This document shows, piece after piece, positions 1-8,355 of a stretch of 64,000 nt of DNA. Position 1 is the first letter of the stretch. Each line of letters starts with the position of its first letter. The notes under the pieces were generated by a model, which had not been told where the DNA came from, did no database searches, and was given only the letters and a program-made list of their open reading frames with translations. Made by a program: the position numbers and the translations under genes. This DNA comes from Knoellia sp. S7-12. Its GTDB lineage: Bacteria > Actinomycetota > Actinomycetes > Actinomycetales > Dermatophilaceae. The stretch spans positions 3,472,001 through 3,536,000 of the forward strand of contig NZ_CP155449.1 of the NCBI RefSeq assembly GCF_040518285.1, in the 5' to 3' direction.

Positions 1-2553
1 TTCGACCTGGCCAACCTGGGCACCACCGGCGCCGTCCTCGACGACCCGGCGACGCCCTACAACGAGTCGACCCTGCTCACGCGCATGCCGGACGGCACCA
101 TCCGCTACGGCGGCCCGGAGCACGTCGTCTTCAACGGCACCAGCGGCAACAACCGCGTCTGGTCCAGCGAGGGTGACGACACCTACCGCGGCAACGACGG
201 CAACGACTGGTTCCAGGGTGGTGACGGCAACGACAACCACATCGGTGGTCTCGGCGACGACATCCTGCTCGACTCCAACGGCGACGACACCATCAAGGGC
301 GGCGACGGCAACGACACGCTGTCGTCCGGTCAGGGCTTCGGAGGCGACCTGCTCCAGGGTGGCCGCGACAACGACGTCATCGTCCACGGCAACGACCTGG
401 CCGAATCCTTCGGCGGGCCAGGCAACGACTGGGTGCTCGGCGGAGCCGGTGACGACACGGTCTTCGGCGACGACGGCGACGACTGGATTGAGAGTGGTGC
501 GACGGTCACCGGTACCGGTGGTGGCGCATTCAACCTGCTGCAGGGCGACAACGGCGCCCCGTTCCAGGACGACCCGAACGAGGCCGGACATGACGTCCTC
601 ATCGGGTACGGCGGTGAGACCGACAACGACGCCGAAGGTGGCGACGACGTCATGCTCAACGGCCCCGGCATCCAGCGCAACGAGGGCATGCTCGGGTTCG
701 ACTACGCCACACACGACGGGGACCTCGCAGCTGCGGACTCCGACATGGCGCTCACCGGCCTCCTGCCGCCGAGCGTCGAGACCAACAAGGACCGGTTCGA
801 CTTCGTCGAGACGTTGTCCGGGTGGAACCTCAACGACACCCTGCGGGGCGACGACCGTGACGCGGCCGCCATGGTCGGCCACGAGCTCACTGCCGCCGGC
901 AGTGCCCGCGTGACCGGTCTCAGCGCCGTCCTCGGTGGTGCCACGACGTTCACCGGCGGCAACATCCTCATGGGTGGTGCCGGCAGCGACCTCATCGAGG
1001 GCCGCGGTGGCAACGACGTCATCGACGGCGACTCGCAGCTCAACGTGCGCATCAGCGTCCGGAGCGGGGTCACCGAGCCGACGACCCAGATCGACAGCGT
1101 CGAGACGCTCGCCGCCGTCACGCCACGAGTGATCGCTGGCACGATCAACCCGGGTCAGCTGCGCATTGTCAGGGAGATTCAGACCCCGGCGAACGGAACT
1201 GCCATCGACACGGCGATCTTCACCGGTCCTCGTGCCGAGTACGACGTCACGTTCGGCGCGGCGGCGACGACCGTGGTGCACGCCCGAGGCACGGCCGTCG
1301 ACGGCACCGACACACTGCGTCGCGTCGAACGGCTCCGGTTCTCGGACGGCGACATCGCCGTCCCGGCACCCGCCACATTGGCCGCCGCTCCGACGGCCGT
1401 CACCGCGACAGCGGGCAACGCTCAAGCGACCGTCGCTTGGACAGCTCCCACGGACAACGGCGGCTCGCCCATCACGGGATACCAGGTCCGGGTGGCCGTT
1501 GGCACCACCCTCGTCCGGCTAGTCAACCTCACCGGAACTGCAACGAGCACGACGGTGACGGGGCTGACCAACGGTACGGCGTACAACTTCCGGATCCGCG
1601 CCGTGACCGCAGTCGGTCTCGGGGCGGTCTCCGCGCCGTCCAACACGATCACACCCATCGCCCCGACGAACCTGCCGACAGCTCCCGGGACCCCCGTGGC
1701 AACGGTCGGGAACCTTTCGGCGGGCCTCACCTGGACCGCTCCCACGAACGACGGCGGCTCGCCCATCACGGGATACCAGGTCCGGGTGTCCACGGGCACC
1801 ACCCTCGTCCGGCTAGTCAACCTCACCGGAACTGCAACGAGCACGACGGTGACGGGGCTGACCAACGGTACGGCGTACAACTTCCGGATCCGCGCCGTGA
1901 CCGCAGTCGGTCTCGGGGCGGTCTCCGCGCCGTCCAACACGATCACTGCGATTGGTGTCCCCAGCGCTCCGGGCTCGGTCACCGCGACCGCCGGTAATGC
2001 GTCGGCGACCGTGAACTGGGCAGCGCCCACGTTCACCGGTGGCTCGCCGATCACGCAGTACCGGATCCAGGTCCGCTCTGGAGGTGTGGTGCTTCGAACG
2101 GTGGTCGGCATTGCGGCCACCGCGAGGACTGCCGTGGTCACTGGACTGACCAACGGCACGGCATACGATTTCCGGGTCGCGGCGGTCAACGCCGCCGGCG
2201 TGGGAACCCTGTCGACGCCGTCCAGCGTGGTCACTCCGGCCACCGTGCCCGGCGCTCCCGTCATCGGGACAGCCGTGTCGGGCGTTGTCGGTGGAGCAAT
2301 CACCGCGACGGCCAACTGGGCAGCGCCCGCCGCGAACGGCGGGTCGGTGATCACTGGTTACCGGGTGTTCGCCCTCCGGTTGGGTGCCACCGGGACCGTG
2401 TTGGCGACAACCACGTCGGCCGTCCAGCCCGCGACCGCACGGACGCTGTCGATGACCCTGGTGGCGGGCAACTACCGCTTCCAGGTGACGGCGATCAATG
2501 CCCGGGGCGAGAGCGTCCGGTCGGCGCAGTCGAATCAGGTGGTGGCGCGGTGA
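1..2553 (+). CDS. C-terminal part of secreted haem-peroxidase-like RTX/Fn3 protein (5' end outside window)
   Basis: The frame is open from base 1, so the N-terminus lies upstream. The first ~340 visible codons carry glycine/aspartate-rich nonapeptides (GGDGNDNHIGG, GGAGDDTVFGD, GRGGNDVIDGD), typical calcium-binding RTX repeats. The segments RNEGMLGFD, LSGWNLNDTLRGDDRDAA and GGAGSDLIEGRGGNDVIDGD match my memory of the tail of bacterial animal-type haem peroxidases with RTX repeats. Four fibronectin type III modules follow (about 1377-1660, 1678-1955, 1960-2240, 2245-2550), each with the GGSPITGY-type core. The protein is probably secreted and surface or matrix associated. The catalytic domain itself is not visible, so the peroxidase assignment is family inference; RTX plus Fn3 architecture is seen directly. 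Confidence 0.75.
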   Translation, partial: FDLANLGTTGAVLDDPATPYNESTLLTRMPDGTIRYGGPEHVVFNGTSGNNRVWSSEGDDTYRGNDGNDWFQGGDGNDNHIGGLGDDILLDSNGDDTIKGGDGNDTLSSGQGFGGDLLQGGRDNDVIVHGNDLAESFGGPGNDWVLGGAGDDTVFGDDGDDWIESGATVTGTGGGAFNLLQGDNGAPFQDDPNEAGHDVLIGYGGETDNDAEGGDDVMLNGPGIQRNEGMLGFDYATHDGDLAAADSDMALTGLLPPSVETNKDRFDFVETLSGWNLNDTLRGDDRDAAAMVGHELTAAGSARVTGLSAVLGGATTFTGGNILMGGAGSDLIEGRGGNDVIDGDSQLNVRISVRSGVTEPTTQIDSVETLAAVTPRVIAGTINPGQLRIVREIQTPANGTAIDTAIFTGPRAEYDVTFGAAATTVVHARGTAVDGTDTLRRVERLRFSDGDIAVPAPATLAAAPTAVTATAGNAQATVAWTAPTDNGGSPITGYQVRVAVGTTLVRLVNLTGTATSTTVTGLTNGTAYNFRIRAVTAVGLGAVSAPSNTITPIAPTNLPTAPGTPVATVGNLSAGLTWTAPTNDGGSPITGYQVRVSTGTTLVRLVNLTGTATSTTVTGLTNGTAYNFRIRAVTAVGLGAVSAPSNTITAIGVPSAPGSVTATAGNASATVNWAAPTFTGGSPITQYRIQVRSGGVVLRTVVGIAATARTAVVTGLTNGTAYDFRVAAVNAAGVGTLSTPSSVVTPATVPGAPVIGTAVSGVVGGAITATANWAAPAANGGSVITGYRVFALRLGATGTVLATTTSAVQPATARTLSMTLVAGNYRFQVTAINARGESVRSAQSNQVVAR
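1501..1652 (+). repeat. 152-bp perfect direct repeat, copy 1 (Fn3 module)
   Basis: This 152-bp stretch is identical to 1795..1946, exactly 294 bp (98 codons) downstream. It covers most of the first Fn3 module. Identity at synonymous sites implies a recent in-frame duplication or gene conversion. Confidence 0.9.
1795..1946 (+). repeat. 152-bp perfect direct repeat, copy 2 (Fn3 module)
   Basis: Second identical copy, in the second Fn3 module. The third and fourth modules are much more diverged. Confidence 0.9.
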
Positions 2554-2742
2554 CGAGTCACTGAACGCGCGGCACGTCGCCGCATCGAACGTCGGAGCCG
2601 GTCCACAGTCCGTGGGCCGGCTCCGGTCGTCCGTACTGACAGGTGACCGGACTCCCACTGAAGGACCGCCAGCTACTCACCCCCACCCCCAACACAAGAG
2701 GTGCGAGCCCCCGCCGGCGGGCGAACCGGCTCGCGCCCGAGG

Positions 2743-3207
2743 TCAGAGCTGGGGTGCGTGGCCTTCGAAGGTGGCTCGCATCGCCCCATCGGCCTCGGAG
2801 GCCACCGGGTCGTCGAGATCTGCCACGAACACGGCAATCAGCGTGCGCGCCGGGTTGGACTGGGCCTCGGCGAGGGCGACCCGCCATGCGGCCAGGTTGG
2901 GGTGGTCGAGCTCCGTGCAGGCCTGCGCCGGCGCGAGTGACTCGACGGCGGCAGCGAGCTGAGAGGTCGTCAGTTCGATGGTCGCCGTGGACCCGTCGTG
3001 GCCGAGCACCGTGGCCAGGATGACCGCCGGCAAACCGTGTCGGCCGCCCGGGGTGTTGACGTGACCGAAGTCCAGCTCAGCGGAGCTGGACGCGGAACTC
3101 AGCCCCACGGCATACGCCACCGGAGGGCGCCAGCCCTCGATCTTGGCGGCGAGGTGGTCCTTGATGGCAGCGAGGCCATCAGGTGTGCTCCAGTCGAGTT
3201 CGCTCAC
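2743..3207 (-). CDS. Hypothetical protein downstream of a DUF3263 gene
   Basis: A 154-residue soluble protein with no signal peptide or membrane segment. I chose the GTG at 3207 (VSELDWSTPDGL), which lies just after the stop of the upstream DUF3263 gene (4-nt gap), over a longer frame from 3255. The sequence has an N-terminal amphipathic stretch (GLAAIKDHLAAKIEGW) and an acidic C-terminus. I recognise no catalytic motif. The tight spacing implies one transcript with the DUF3263 gene and a linked function. Confidence 0.6.
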   Translation of the reverse strand: MSELDWSTPDGLAAIKDHLAAKIEGWRPPVAYAVGLSSASSSAELDFGHVNTPGGRHGLPAVILATVLGHDGSTATIELTTSQLAAAVESLAPAQACTELDHPNLAAWRVALAEAQSNPARTLIAVFVADLDDPVASEADGAMRATFEGHAPQL

Positions 3208-3211
3208 CGGA

Positions 3212-3511
3212 TCAGCCCTGCGGCTGCAGGCCGAGGCGGCGGGCCGAGCGCGCACGCTGGCGGGTCGCGCGCTGGCGGCGGAGGCGCTTGACGAGCATCG
3301 GATCGTGCTCGAGCGCGACGGTGCTGTCGATGAGCGCGTTGAGCACCTGGTAGTAGCGCGTCGGGCTCATGTCGAAGAGCTCCTTGATGGCCGACTCCTT
3401 GGACCCGGCGTACTTCCACCACTGGCGCTCGAAGTCGATGATGCGGCGGTCACGGTCGGTCAGTCCTTGGACAGTGGGCGCTGCGGAGTGCTCTTCGTGG
3501 ACGGCGTTCAC
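3212..3511 (-). CDS. DUF3263 domain protein
   Basis: A 99-residue protein with the DUF3263 core (TDRDRRIIDFERQWW ... SPTRYYQVLNALID). In known members this looks like a small helix-turn-helix resembling sigma-factor region 4, so DNA binding is possible but unproven. The C-terminus is arginine-rich (VKRLRRQRATRQRARSARR). It is the first gene of a two-gene unit with the hypothetical gene ending at 2743. Confidence 0.75.
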   Translation of the reverse strand: MNAVHEEHSAAPTVQGLTDRDRRIIDFERQWWKYAGSKESAIKELFDMSPTRYYQVLNALIDSTVALEHDPMLVKRLRRQRATRQRARSARRLGLQPQG

Positions 3512-3640
3512 GGTTCGACCCTTCTGGTGTGACGGCTGCGATGGCCAGACTAACGGTCGAATGACACGCCTGTCATTCGACTCCGGCGTGTCCGCTGGAC
3601 ATCTCCCGGGCGTGTCTGCTCAGGCACCTCACCCGTCACA

Positions 3641-4303
3641 TCAGTCCCGTTCCGGCGATGAGAGCAGGTATGCCGTGAGCTCGTCGACCGTGTCAACGAT
3701 CGTTTCCGGGTTGGTGGCCTCGAGCGCTGCGCGCTCCCCTGCACCCCAGGTCACGGCGACCCCGGCCATTCCGGCAGCGTGGGCCGCGAGGATGTCGACC
3801 GTGGCATCGCCGACATAGACCGCCGTCGTCGGATCGACGCCGATCTTGGCAGCCGCGGCGAGCAGGGGCTCGGGGTCGGGCTTGTGCCTTGCCGTGTGCT
3901 CGAGCGCGCCGACGACCTCGATGAGGTGGTCGATGCCGACTGCCGCGAGCGCCAGACGTGCCGTCTCCGTGCGCTTGCTCGTGACGATGTGGACGTTTGC
4001 CCCCGCGGAGGTGAGGGCCTCCAGCATCTCGGGCACGCCTTCGTAGCGCTCGATGAGGCGGGCGGTGTTGGCGAGGTTCCACTCGCGATAGGTGCGGTCG
4101 AGGTCGTGCCCGCGCTCCGGGTCCTCCTCGAGGAGGGCGCCGAGCAGCGGGCGCCCGATCCAGGCCCGGGCACGGGCGTCCTCGATCTCCTCTCCACGGA
4201 TCTCGCGAAACGCGTGCTGATAGCTCGCGACAATGAGCGGGATCGTGTTGGCGAGCGTGCCGTCGAGGTCGAAGAAGATCGTCCGGAACCGAAGTGTTCT
4301 CAC
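3641..4303 (-). CDS. HAD-superfamily phosphatase (phosphoglycolate phosphatase/PpaX-like)
   Basis: A 220-residue HAD hydrolase. Motif I is FFDLDGTLANT near the N-terminus, with both catalytic aspartates; motif II is VTSKRT (about residue 110); motif III/IV is KPDPEPLL ... VYVGDATVD. The helical cap between motifs I and II is the C1 type found in phosphoglycolate phosphatase and pyrophosphatase PpaX. Substrate cannot be fixed from sequence. It starts with GTG at 4303 and reads toward the DUF3263 pair. The region upstream holds the ars-operon hairpin and an IS481-type element. Confidence 0.85.
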   Translation of the reverse strand: MRTLRFRTIFFDLDGTLANTIPLIVASYQHAFREIRGEEIEDARARAWIGRPLLGALLEEDPERGHDLDRTYREWNLANTARLIERYEGVPEMLEALTSAGANVHIVTSKRTETARLALAAVGIDHLIEVVGALEHTARHKPDPEPLLAAAAKIGVDPTTAVYVGDATVDILAAHAAGMAGVAVTWGAGERAALEATNPETIVDTVDELTAYLLSSPERD

Positions 4304-4348
4304 GGGGCCATCTTTGCCTTGTGTGGCTGAGGGGATGCCAGGGCGTCC

Positions 4349-5671
4349 TGTTGAGGCTCAGGACTTCGCGGACATATTAAGTCTCAGGACATCGCGGACA
4401 CTCGAACTGGCTGGCTCCACGCTGGGGCATGGCCAAGGATGGAGTGGCGGTGGGTCCCGAACTTGCTGCGTTAGTGACCAGGTTTGTCGGTGGAGAGCGG
4501 TTCAACATCCGAGAAGCGTGCGCCGAAATTGGTGTGTCGACGACGACCTTCTACAAGTACCGACACCGCTTCGACGAGCTGGGCGTCGACGGATTGTTCC
4601 CGATGTCGCGGGCGCCGTTGGTGTCACCGACCAGGGTCAGTACTGCGGTCGAAGAAGTGATCGTCCGGGTCCGTAAGGAGATGACCGGTGACGGCTGGGA
4701 TGCGGGCGCCGAGCAGATCCGGTTCCGGCTCGAGGCTCTCGTCGAGGCCGCTGACCCACAGTGGCCGGTCGGGGCAGACATCCCTTCTCGTGCCACGATC
4801 AACCGCGTCCTGAAAAGGCGCGGGCAGCTGATCGCGGTCCCGCAACGCAAACCCAAGAGAGCGACCCGCCGGTTCGAAGCGGCTCAACCCAATACGCGCT
4901 GGCAGATGGACGGGTTCGCCGTCACTCTCGATGACGGTACGGATGTCGTGGTTCTCCACATCGTCGATGATCACTCCCGCTACGACATTGGCCTGCGAGC
5001 AGCACACAGCGAGAACGCTGCTGACGTGTGGACCACCGTCGCGGCCGCAGCCAAAACCTACGGCCTTCCCCGGGAGTTCCTCACCGACAACGGCACCGCG
5101 TTCTCTGGTCGACGACGAGGCTGGCTCAGCGCCCTGGAGGAGAACCTGACCATCCTGGGCGTCAAGACCATCACCAGCTCCGTGGGCCACCCGCAAACCT
5201 GCGGCAAGTGCGAACGAGCGCACCAGACGGTCCTGAAATGGCTGGCCGTCCGATCGATCACCTCGATCGATCACCTCAACAAGCTGCTTGTGACCTACCG
5301 CCATCACCAGAACAACGACCGGCGCCGCACGCACTTGGGCGGGCTGACCCCGGGACAGCGCTACCGACTGGGCCCCAAAGACGGCCCAGCAGGCGACCTT
5401 GCGCTGCCCATGACCGTCCGCAGCGCCGTCGTCGCAGCCAACGGCGCGATCACGGTCGACAAGACGAGCATCGGGATCGGTCGCCGCTACGCCGGAACCA
5501 CGATCACCCTCTTCAGGCAGGGAAACATCATCACCATCGTCAACGACCGCGGCCACGTCGCGGACCTGACACTGACAACGCCACGATCCCGGTACCAATC
5601 AGCCAACCCAACGGCAAGACTGACCGCGAAGTCCTGAGACATAAGTGTCCGCGAAGTCCTGAGACACCACA
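4349..5671 (+). mobile_element. IS481-type insertion sequence, complete, 1323 bp
   Basis: The element begins TG and ends CA. A 16-bp direct repeat of the target, ggatgccagggcgtcc, flanks it at 4333..4348 and 5672..5687. The terminal inverted repeats agree closely over about 26 bp and contain ctcaggacttcgcggaca. Each end holds two copies of that motif about 25 bp apart (4356 and 4381; 5621 and 5646 inverted), probably transposase binding sites. The single gene is an intact transposase. Intact ends and a perfect duplication argue for recent insertion. Confidence 0.88.
4429..5637 (+). CDS. IS481-family transposase
   Basis: A 402-residue DDE transposase. An N-terminal helix-turn-helix (NIREACAEIGVSTTTFYKYR) is followed by an rve/integrase catalytic core. 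The three acidic residues are visible: D in WQMDGF (about 160), D in FLTDNGTAF (about 222) and E in GKCERAHQT (about 263). The start is ATG 4429. The stop codon lies inside the inner right-end repeat. No frameshift or early stop is seen, so it may be active. Confidence 0.92.
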   Translation: MAKDGVAVGPELAALVTRFVGGERFNIREACAEIGVSTTTFYKYRHRFDELGVDGLFPMSRAPLVSPTRVSTAVEEVIVRVRKEMTGDGWDAGAEQIRFRLEALVEAADPQWPVGADIPSRATINRVLKRRGQLIAVPQRKPKRATRRFEAAQPNTRWQMDGFAVTLDDGTDVVVLHIVDDHSRYDIGLRAAHSENAADVWTTVAAAAKTYGLPREFLTDNGTAFSGRRRGWLSALEENLTILGVKTITSSVGHPQTCGKCERAHQTVLKWLAVRSITSIDHLNKLLVTYRHHQNNDRRRTHLGGLTPGQRYRLGPKDGPAGDLALPMTVRSAVVAANGAITVDKTSIGIGRRYAGTTITLFRQGNIITIVNDRGHVADLTLTTPRSRYQSANPTARLTAKS

Positions 5672-5711
5672 GGATGCCAGGGCGTCCCCTCAGCCACACA
5701 AGGCGAGGGGT

Positions 5712-6128
5712 TCAGCGCGTGACGGGCTCGATGCCGAGGCTGTCGAGGAGTTCGAGGATGCGGCGCCTGATGTCGTCGCGGATCGGCCGCACCGACTCGA
5801 CGCCCTTGCCTGCGGGGTCCTCGAGCGCCCAGTCCTCGTAGCGCTTGCCGGGGAAGATCGGGCACGCGTCGCCGCAGCCCATGGTGATGACGACGTCCGA
5901 CGCCTGGACGGCCTCGGTCGTGAGCACCTTGGGCGAAGCCGCGGCAAGGTCGATGCCCTCCTCGGCCATCGCCTCGACGGCGGCCGGGTTCACCTGGTCG
6001 GCGGGCGCGCTGCCAGCAGAGCGGACCTCGACCTGGCCCCCGCTGAGGGCCTCGAGATAGCCAGCGGCCATCTGCGAGCGACCGGCGTTGTGGACGCAGA
6101 CGAAGAGGACGGAGGGGCGTTCGGTCAT
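5712..6128 (-). CDS. arsC: Arsenate reductase, LMW-phosphatase type
   Basis: A 138-residue protein with the LMW-phosphatase/ArsC P-loop FVCVHNAGRSQMAAG (CX5R, residues about 10-20), a second cysteine pair in ITMGCGDACP and the RYEDWALEDP segment typical of arsenate reductases that use thioredoxin or mycothiol. Reaction: arsenate to arsenite. It is the last gene of the minus-strand arsenic operon, 12 nt after the longer ArsC paralog, and is followed by the terminator hairpin. As mycothiol genes are present in the window, mycothiol/mycoredoxin is a likely reductant; this is inference. Confidence 0.92.
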   Translation of the reverse strand: MTERPSVLFVCVHNAGRSQMAAGYLEALSGGQVEVRSAGSAPADQVNPAAVEAMAEEGIDLAAASPKVLTTEAVQASDVVITMGCGDACPIFPGKRYEDWALEDPAGKGVESVRPIRDDIRRRILELLDSLGIEPVTR

Positions 6129-6140
6129 GGCTGGATCCTG

Positions 6141-6752
6141 TCAGTCGAGAAGGTCACGGAGGAGGATGGAGACGCGCCTCTGCAGGTCGTCGCGGATGTC
6201 GCGCACGACCTCGATCGGCTGGTCCGCCGGATCGGCGACGGTCCAGTCCTCGTAGCGCTTCCCCGGATACACCGGGCAGGCATCTCCGCAGCCCATGGTG
6301 ACGATGACGTCGGCAGCGCGCACGGCCGTGTCGGTGAGAGGCTTCGGATAGGGCTGGGACAGCGGGATCCCGCGTTCGGCAAGCACCTCGATCACTGAGG
6401 GGTTCACGGTGTCGGCGGGCTTGGACCCCGCCGAACGCACGTGCACGCGTCGCGCCGACAGGTGCTCAGCCAGGGCCGCAGCCATCTGTGAGCGGCCGGC
6501 GTTGTGGACGCAGACGAAGAGGATCTCGGGGACGGGCTTGGCGATCCGACCCTCGGCCTGTGCCGCAGCCATGAGCTGCTCACGGGCCTGCCTCGCGACC
6601 AGCACGGGAAGGAACTCGTCGATGGTGGCGCGAGGTTCGAGGAGCTCTCGCGCGTCGGCGACCGCCTGGGCGACGGTCTCACGCGAGAACACGCCCTCGT
6701 AGGCGTAGCCGAGGTCGTCGACGAGAGCGGCGAACGTGGCATCAGTGTTCAT
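6141..6752 (-). CDS. arsC: Arsenate reductase with N-terminal helical domain
   Basis: A 203-residue protein. Residues 1-72 form a predicted helical extension (ATFAALVDDLGYAYEGVFS ... LLEPRATIDEFLPVLVARQ) of the type seen on some actinobacterial arsenate-mycothiol transferases. The ArsC domain follows, with FVCVHNAGRSQMAAA, ITMGCGDACP-like TMGCGDACPVYPG and RYEDWTVADP. It is about 65 residues longer than its neighbour at 5712. It overlaps the upstream gene by 4 bp (ATGA), implying translational coupling. Confidence 0.9.
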   Translation of the reverse strand: MNTDATFAALVDDLGYAYEGVFSRETVAQAVADARELLEPRATIDEFLPVLVARQAREQLMAAAQAEGRIAKPVPEILFVCVHNAGRSQMAAALAEHLSARRVHVRSAGSKPADTVNPSVIEVLAERGIPLSQPYPKPLTDTAVRAADVIVTMGCGDACPVYPGKRYEDWTVADPADQPIEVVRDIRDDLQRRVSILLRDLLD

Positions 6753-7180
6753 GGCTGCACTCCTTGCTGGCCGAGCTCGGACCGAAGGCGGCGAACCCGC
6801 TCCCGGATGTCGTCGCGAACGAGGCGCATGCGTTCCATGCCCTCGATGCCGCGACTTGAGGGTTCGTCGGTCTCCCAGGTCTCGATCTCGGCACGCATCC
6901 CGGGGACACGCTCGACCACCGCCTCGGAGCCAAGGACGACGACTCGATCGACCCGGGCCAACAGCTCGGGATCGATCGGCTTGGGGGCTTCACCGTCGAC
7001 GCCGGCACCGATCTCGGCGAGGGACTCGACGGACTGGGCGTTGAGGGCGGAGCCGGGCTTGGTGCCGGCCGTGTGGACCTCGACGCTGTCGCCCGCCTCG
7101 AGTCTCATCAGGGAGCCGGCCATCTGCGACTTGCCACCGTTCTTGACGCACACGAACAGGACGGAAGGACGTTCGGTCAT
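6749..7180 (-). CDS. LMW-phosphatase-family protein with Lys in place of the P-loop Arg
   Basis: A 143-residue third paralog in the arsenic operon. Its P-loop reads FVCVKNGGKSQMAGS: the nucleophilic cysteine is present but the CX5R arginine is lysine. The GCGDAC cysteine pair of the two true ArsC proteins is replaced by LGSEAVVERV. It may therefore not be a standard arsenate reductase; a role in arsenate binding or as a mycothiol-linked partner is possible. Such Lys variants occur in other actinobacterial ars operons (family recollection). ATGA overlaps couple it to the aquaglyceroporin upstream and arsC downstream. Confidence 0.8.
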   Translation of the reverse strand: MTERPSVLFVCVKNGGKSQMAGSLMRLEAGDSVEVHTAGTKPGSALNAQSVESLAEIGAGVDGEAPKPIDPELLARVDRVVVLGSEAVVERVPGMRAEIETWETDEPSSRGIEGMERMRLVRDDIRERVRRLRSELGQQGVQP

Positions 7181-7848
7181 GACTCCTCCTTGGGAGTGTC
7201 AACAAGCAGGCGTATGCCGGCCAGGCCGATCGCCACACCCGTCACCTGGGCGAGAACGAAGGGCAGGACGTCGCCGGGTGCGATGCCGGCGAACGTATCG
7301 CTGAACATCCTCGCGATGGTGACGGCCGGGTTGGCGAAGGACGTCGAGGAGGTGAACCAATAGGCCGCAAGGATCCACGCAGCCACGAGCCACGGGGCAC
7401 GGTCGCCCCGTCCACCGCGACTGACGTGGCCCACGACGAGGACGAGTCCGGCCGTGGCGACGATTTCGCCGATCCACTGACCCACACCCGTTCTCGGCTT
7501 GTCCGAGAGGTGCAGGGGCGCAAGATCGTACATGACGTTCGCGACCACGACGCCAACGACTCCCCCGACAACCTGCGCCACGGCATACCCGGGAAGTCGG
7601 GACCACGGCAGGTCGCGACGGACCGCCTGGGCGAGCGAAACGGCAGGGTTGAAGTGAGCTCCGCTCACCGGGGCGATGACCGCGATGAGCACCGCGAGGG
7701 CGGCGACGGAGGCGACGGCGTTGGCGAGGAGCTGCACGCCCACGTCATCGGTGAGGCGCTCCGCCATGATGCCGGAGCCGACGACAGCTGCGAGAAGTCC
7801 CGCGGTGCCGACGGCTTCGGCGGCGAGCGCCCGAGGGAGTGGGGTCAC
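7177..7848 (-). CDS. aqpS: Aquaglyceroporin, probable arsenite channel
   Basis: A MIP-family channel of about 223 residues with both pore motifs, GAHFNPAVS (first half) and SFANPAVTIAR (second half), and six hydrophobic membrane segments. In Sinorhizobium AqpS replaces ArsB/Acr3 and lets arsenite produced by ArsC diffuse out; the operon context here fits that role, and no ArsB or Acr3 gene is seen. I prefer the GTG at 7848, which overlaps the arsI stop (GTGA), to the ATG at 7857. Its stop overlaps the next gene by 4 bp. Confidence 0.85.
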   Translation of the reverse strand: MTPLPRALAAEAVGTAGLLAAVVGSGIMAERLTDDVGVQLLANAVASVAALAVLIAVIAPVSGAHFNPAVSLAQAVRRDLPWSRLPGYAVAQVVGGVVGVVVANVMYDLAPLHLSDKPRTGVGQWIGEIVATAGLVLVVGHVSRGGRGDRAPWLVAAWILAAYWFTSSTSFANPAVTIARMFSDTFAGIAPGDVLPFVLAQVTGVAIGLAGIRLLVDTPKEES

Positions 7849-8336
7849 GCGCAGCATCCTGCGGCGGACTTCTCACCGGACACGCCGAGGACGTCAATGG
7901 ATGCGGTGGCGGGGCGGGCGTCGGCGGGGTTCTCGTCCTTGACCGTGTAGACCTCCCACGGGGCGCCGGCCGGATCGTGGACCCACACCTTGTCCTGGAG
8001 TGCGTAGCAACAGGTGGTGTCGTTCTCGTCGAAGGCGGCGAGTCCGGCGTCAGCGAAGCGCTCGCGGGCAGCGGTGACACCCTCGACGGACGGGACCTCG
8101 ACACCGAGGTGGTTGAGGGCGCCTGCGGCACCCGTGCCGCGCTGCTCCTCGCTCGTCTCGATGAGGACGAGCTTGAGGGGCGGCTCGGACACGGCGAAGT
8201 TGGCGTAGCCGGGGCGGCGCTTGGCGGGCTCGACGCCGAACATGGCGGAGTAGAAGGCGATGGACGCCTCGAGGTCGGTGACGTTGAGGGCGAGTTGGAC
8301 TCGCGAGGTGGCGGTGACGGTGGCTGCAGTGGTCAT
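7845..8336 (-). CDS. arsI: ArsI/CadI-family organoarsenical C-As lyase (glyoxalase fold)
   Basis: A 163-residue vicinal-oxygen-chelate protein. It opens RVQLALNVTDLEASIAFYS and has GALNHLGVEV and the vicinal cysteine pair DTTCCYALQDKVWVHDP that defines the ArsI/CadI group. ArsI is a non-haem iron dioxygenase that removes methyl or aryl groups from trivalent organoarsenicals; CadI is a cadmium-induced relative. Its place as first gene of an operon with ArsC paralogs and an aquaglyceroporin favours ArsI. The C-terminus ends in GCCA, adding two more cysteines. Confidence 0.85.
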   Translation of the reverse strand: MTTAATVTATSRVQLALNVTDLEASIAFYSAMFGVEPAKRRPGYANFAVSEPPLKLVLIETSEEQRGTGAAGALNHLGVEVPSVEGVTAARERFADAGLAAFDENDTTCCYALQDKVWVHDPAGAPWEVYTVKDENPADARPATASIDVLGVSGEKSAAGCCA

Positions 8337-8355
8337 CCGAGGTGCCTTCCCGTAG

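Larger units (their letters stand above)
4316..5704. terminator. ars-operon terminator hairpin split by an IS insertion
   Basis: Left arm 4316..4335 (gccttgtgtggctgagggga) is the exact reverse complement of right arm 5685..5704. With the IS (4349..5671) and one copy of the 16-bp duplicated target removed, the two form a 20-bp perfect stem with a ~10-nt loop, directly after the arsC stop at 5712. It reads as the original terminator of the arsenic operon, possibly bidirectional. The insertion lies in the loop. Confidence 0.75.
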
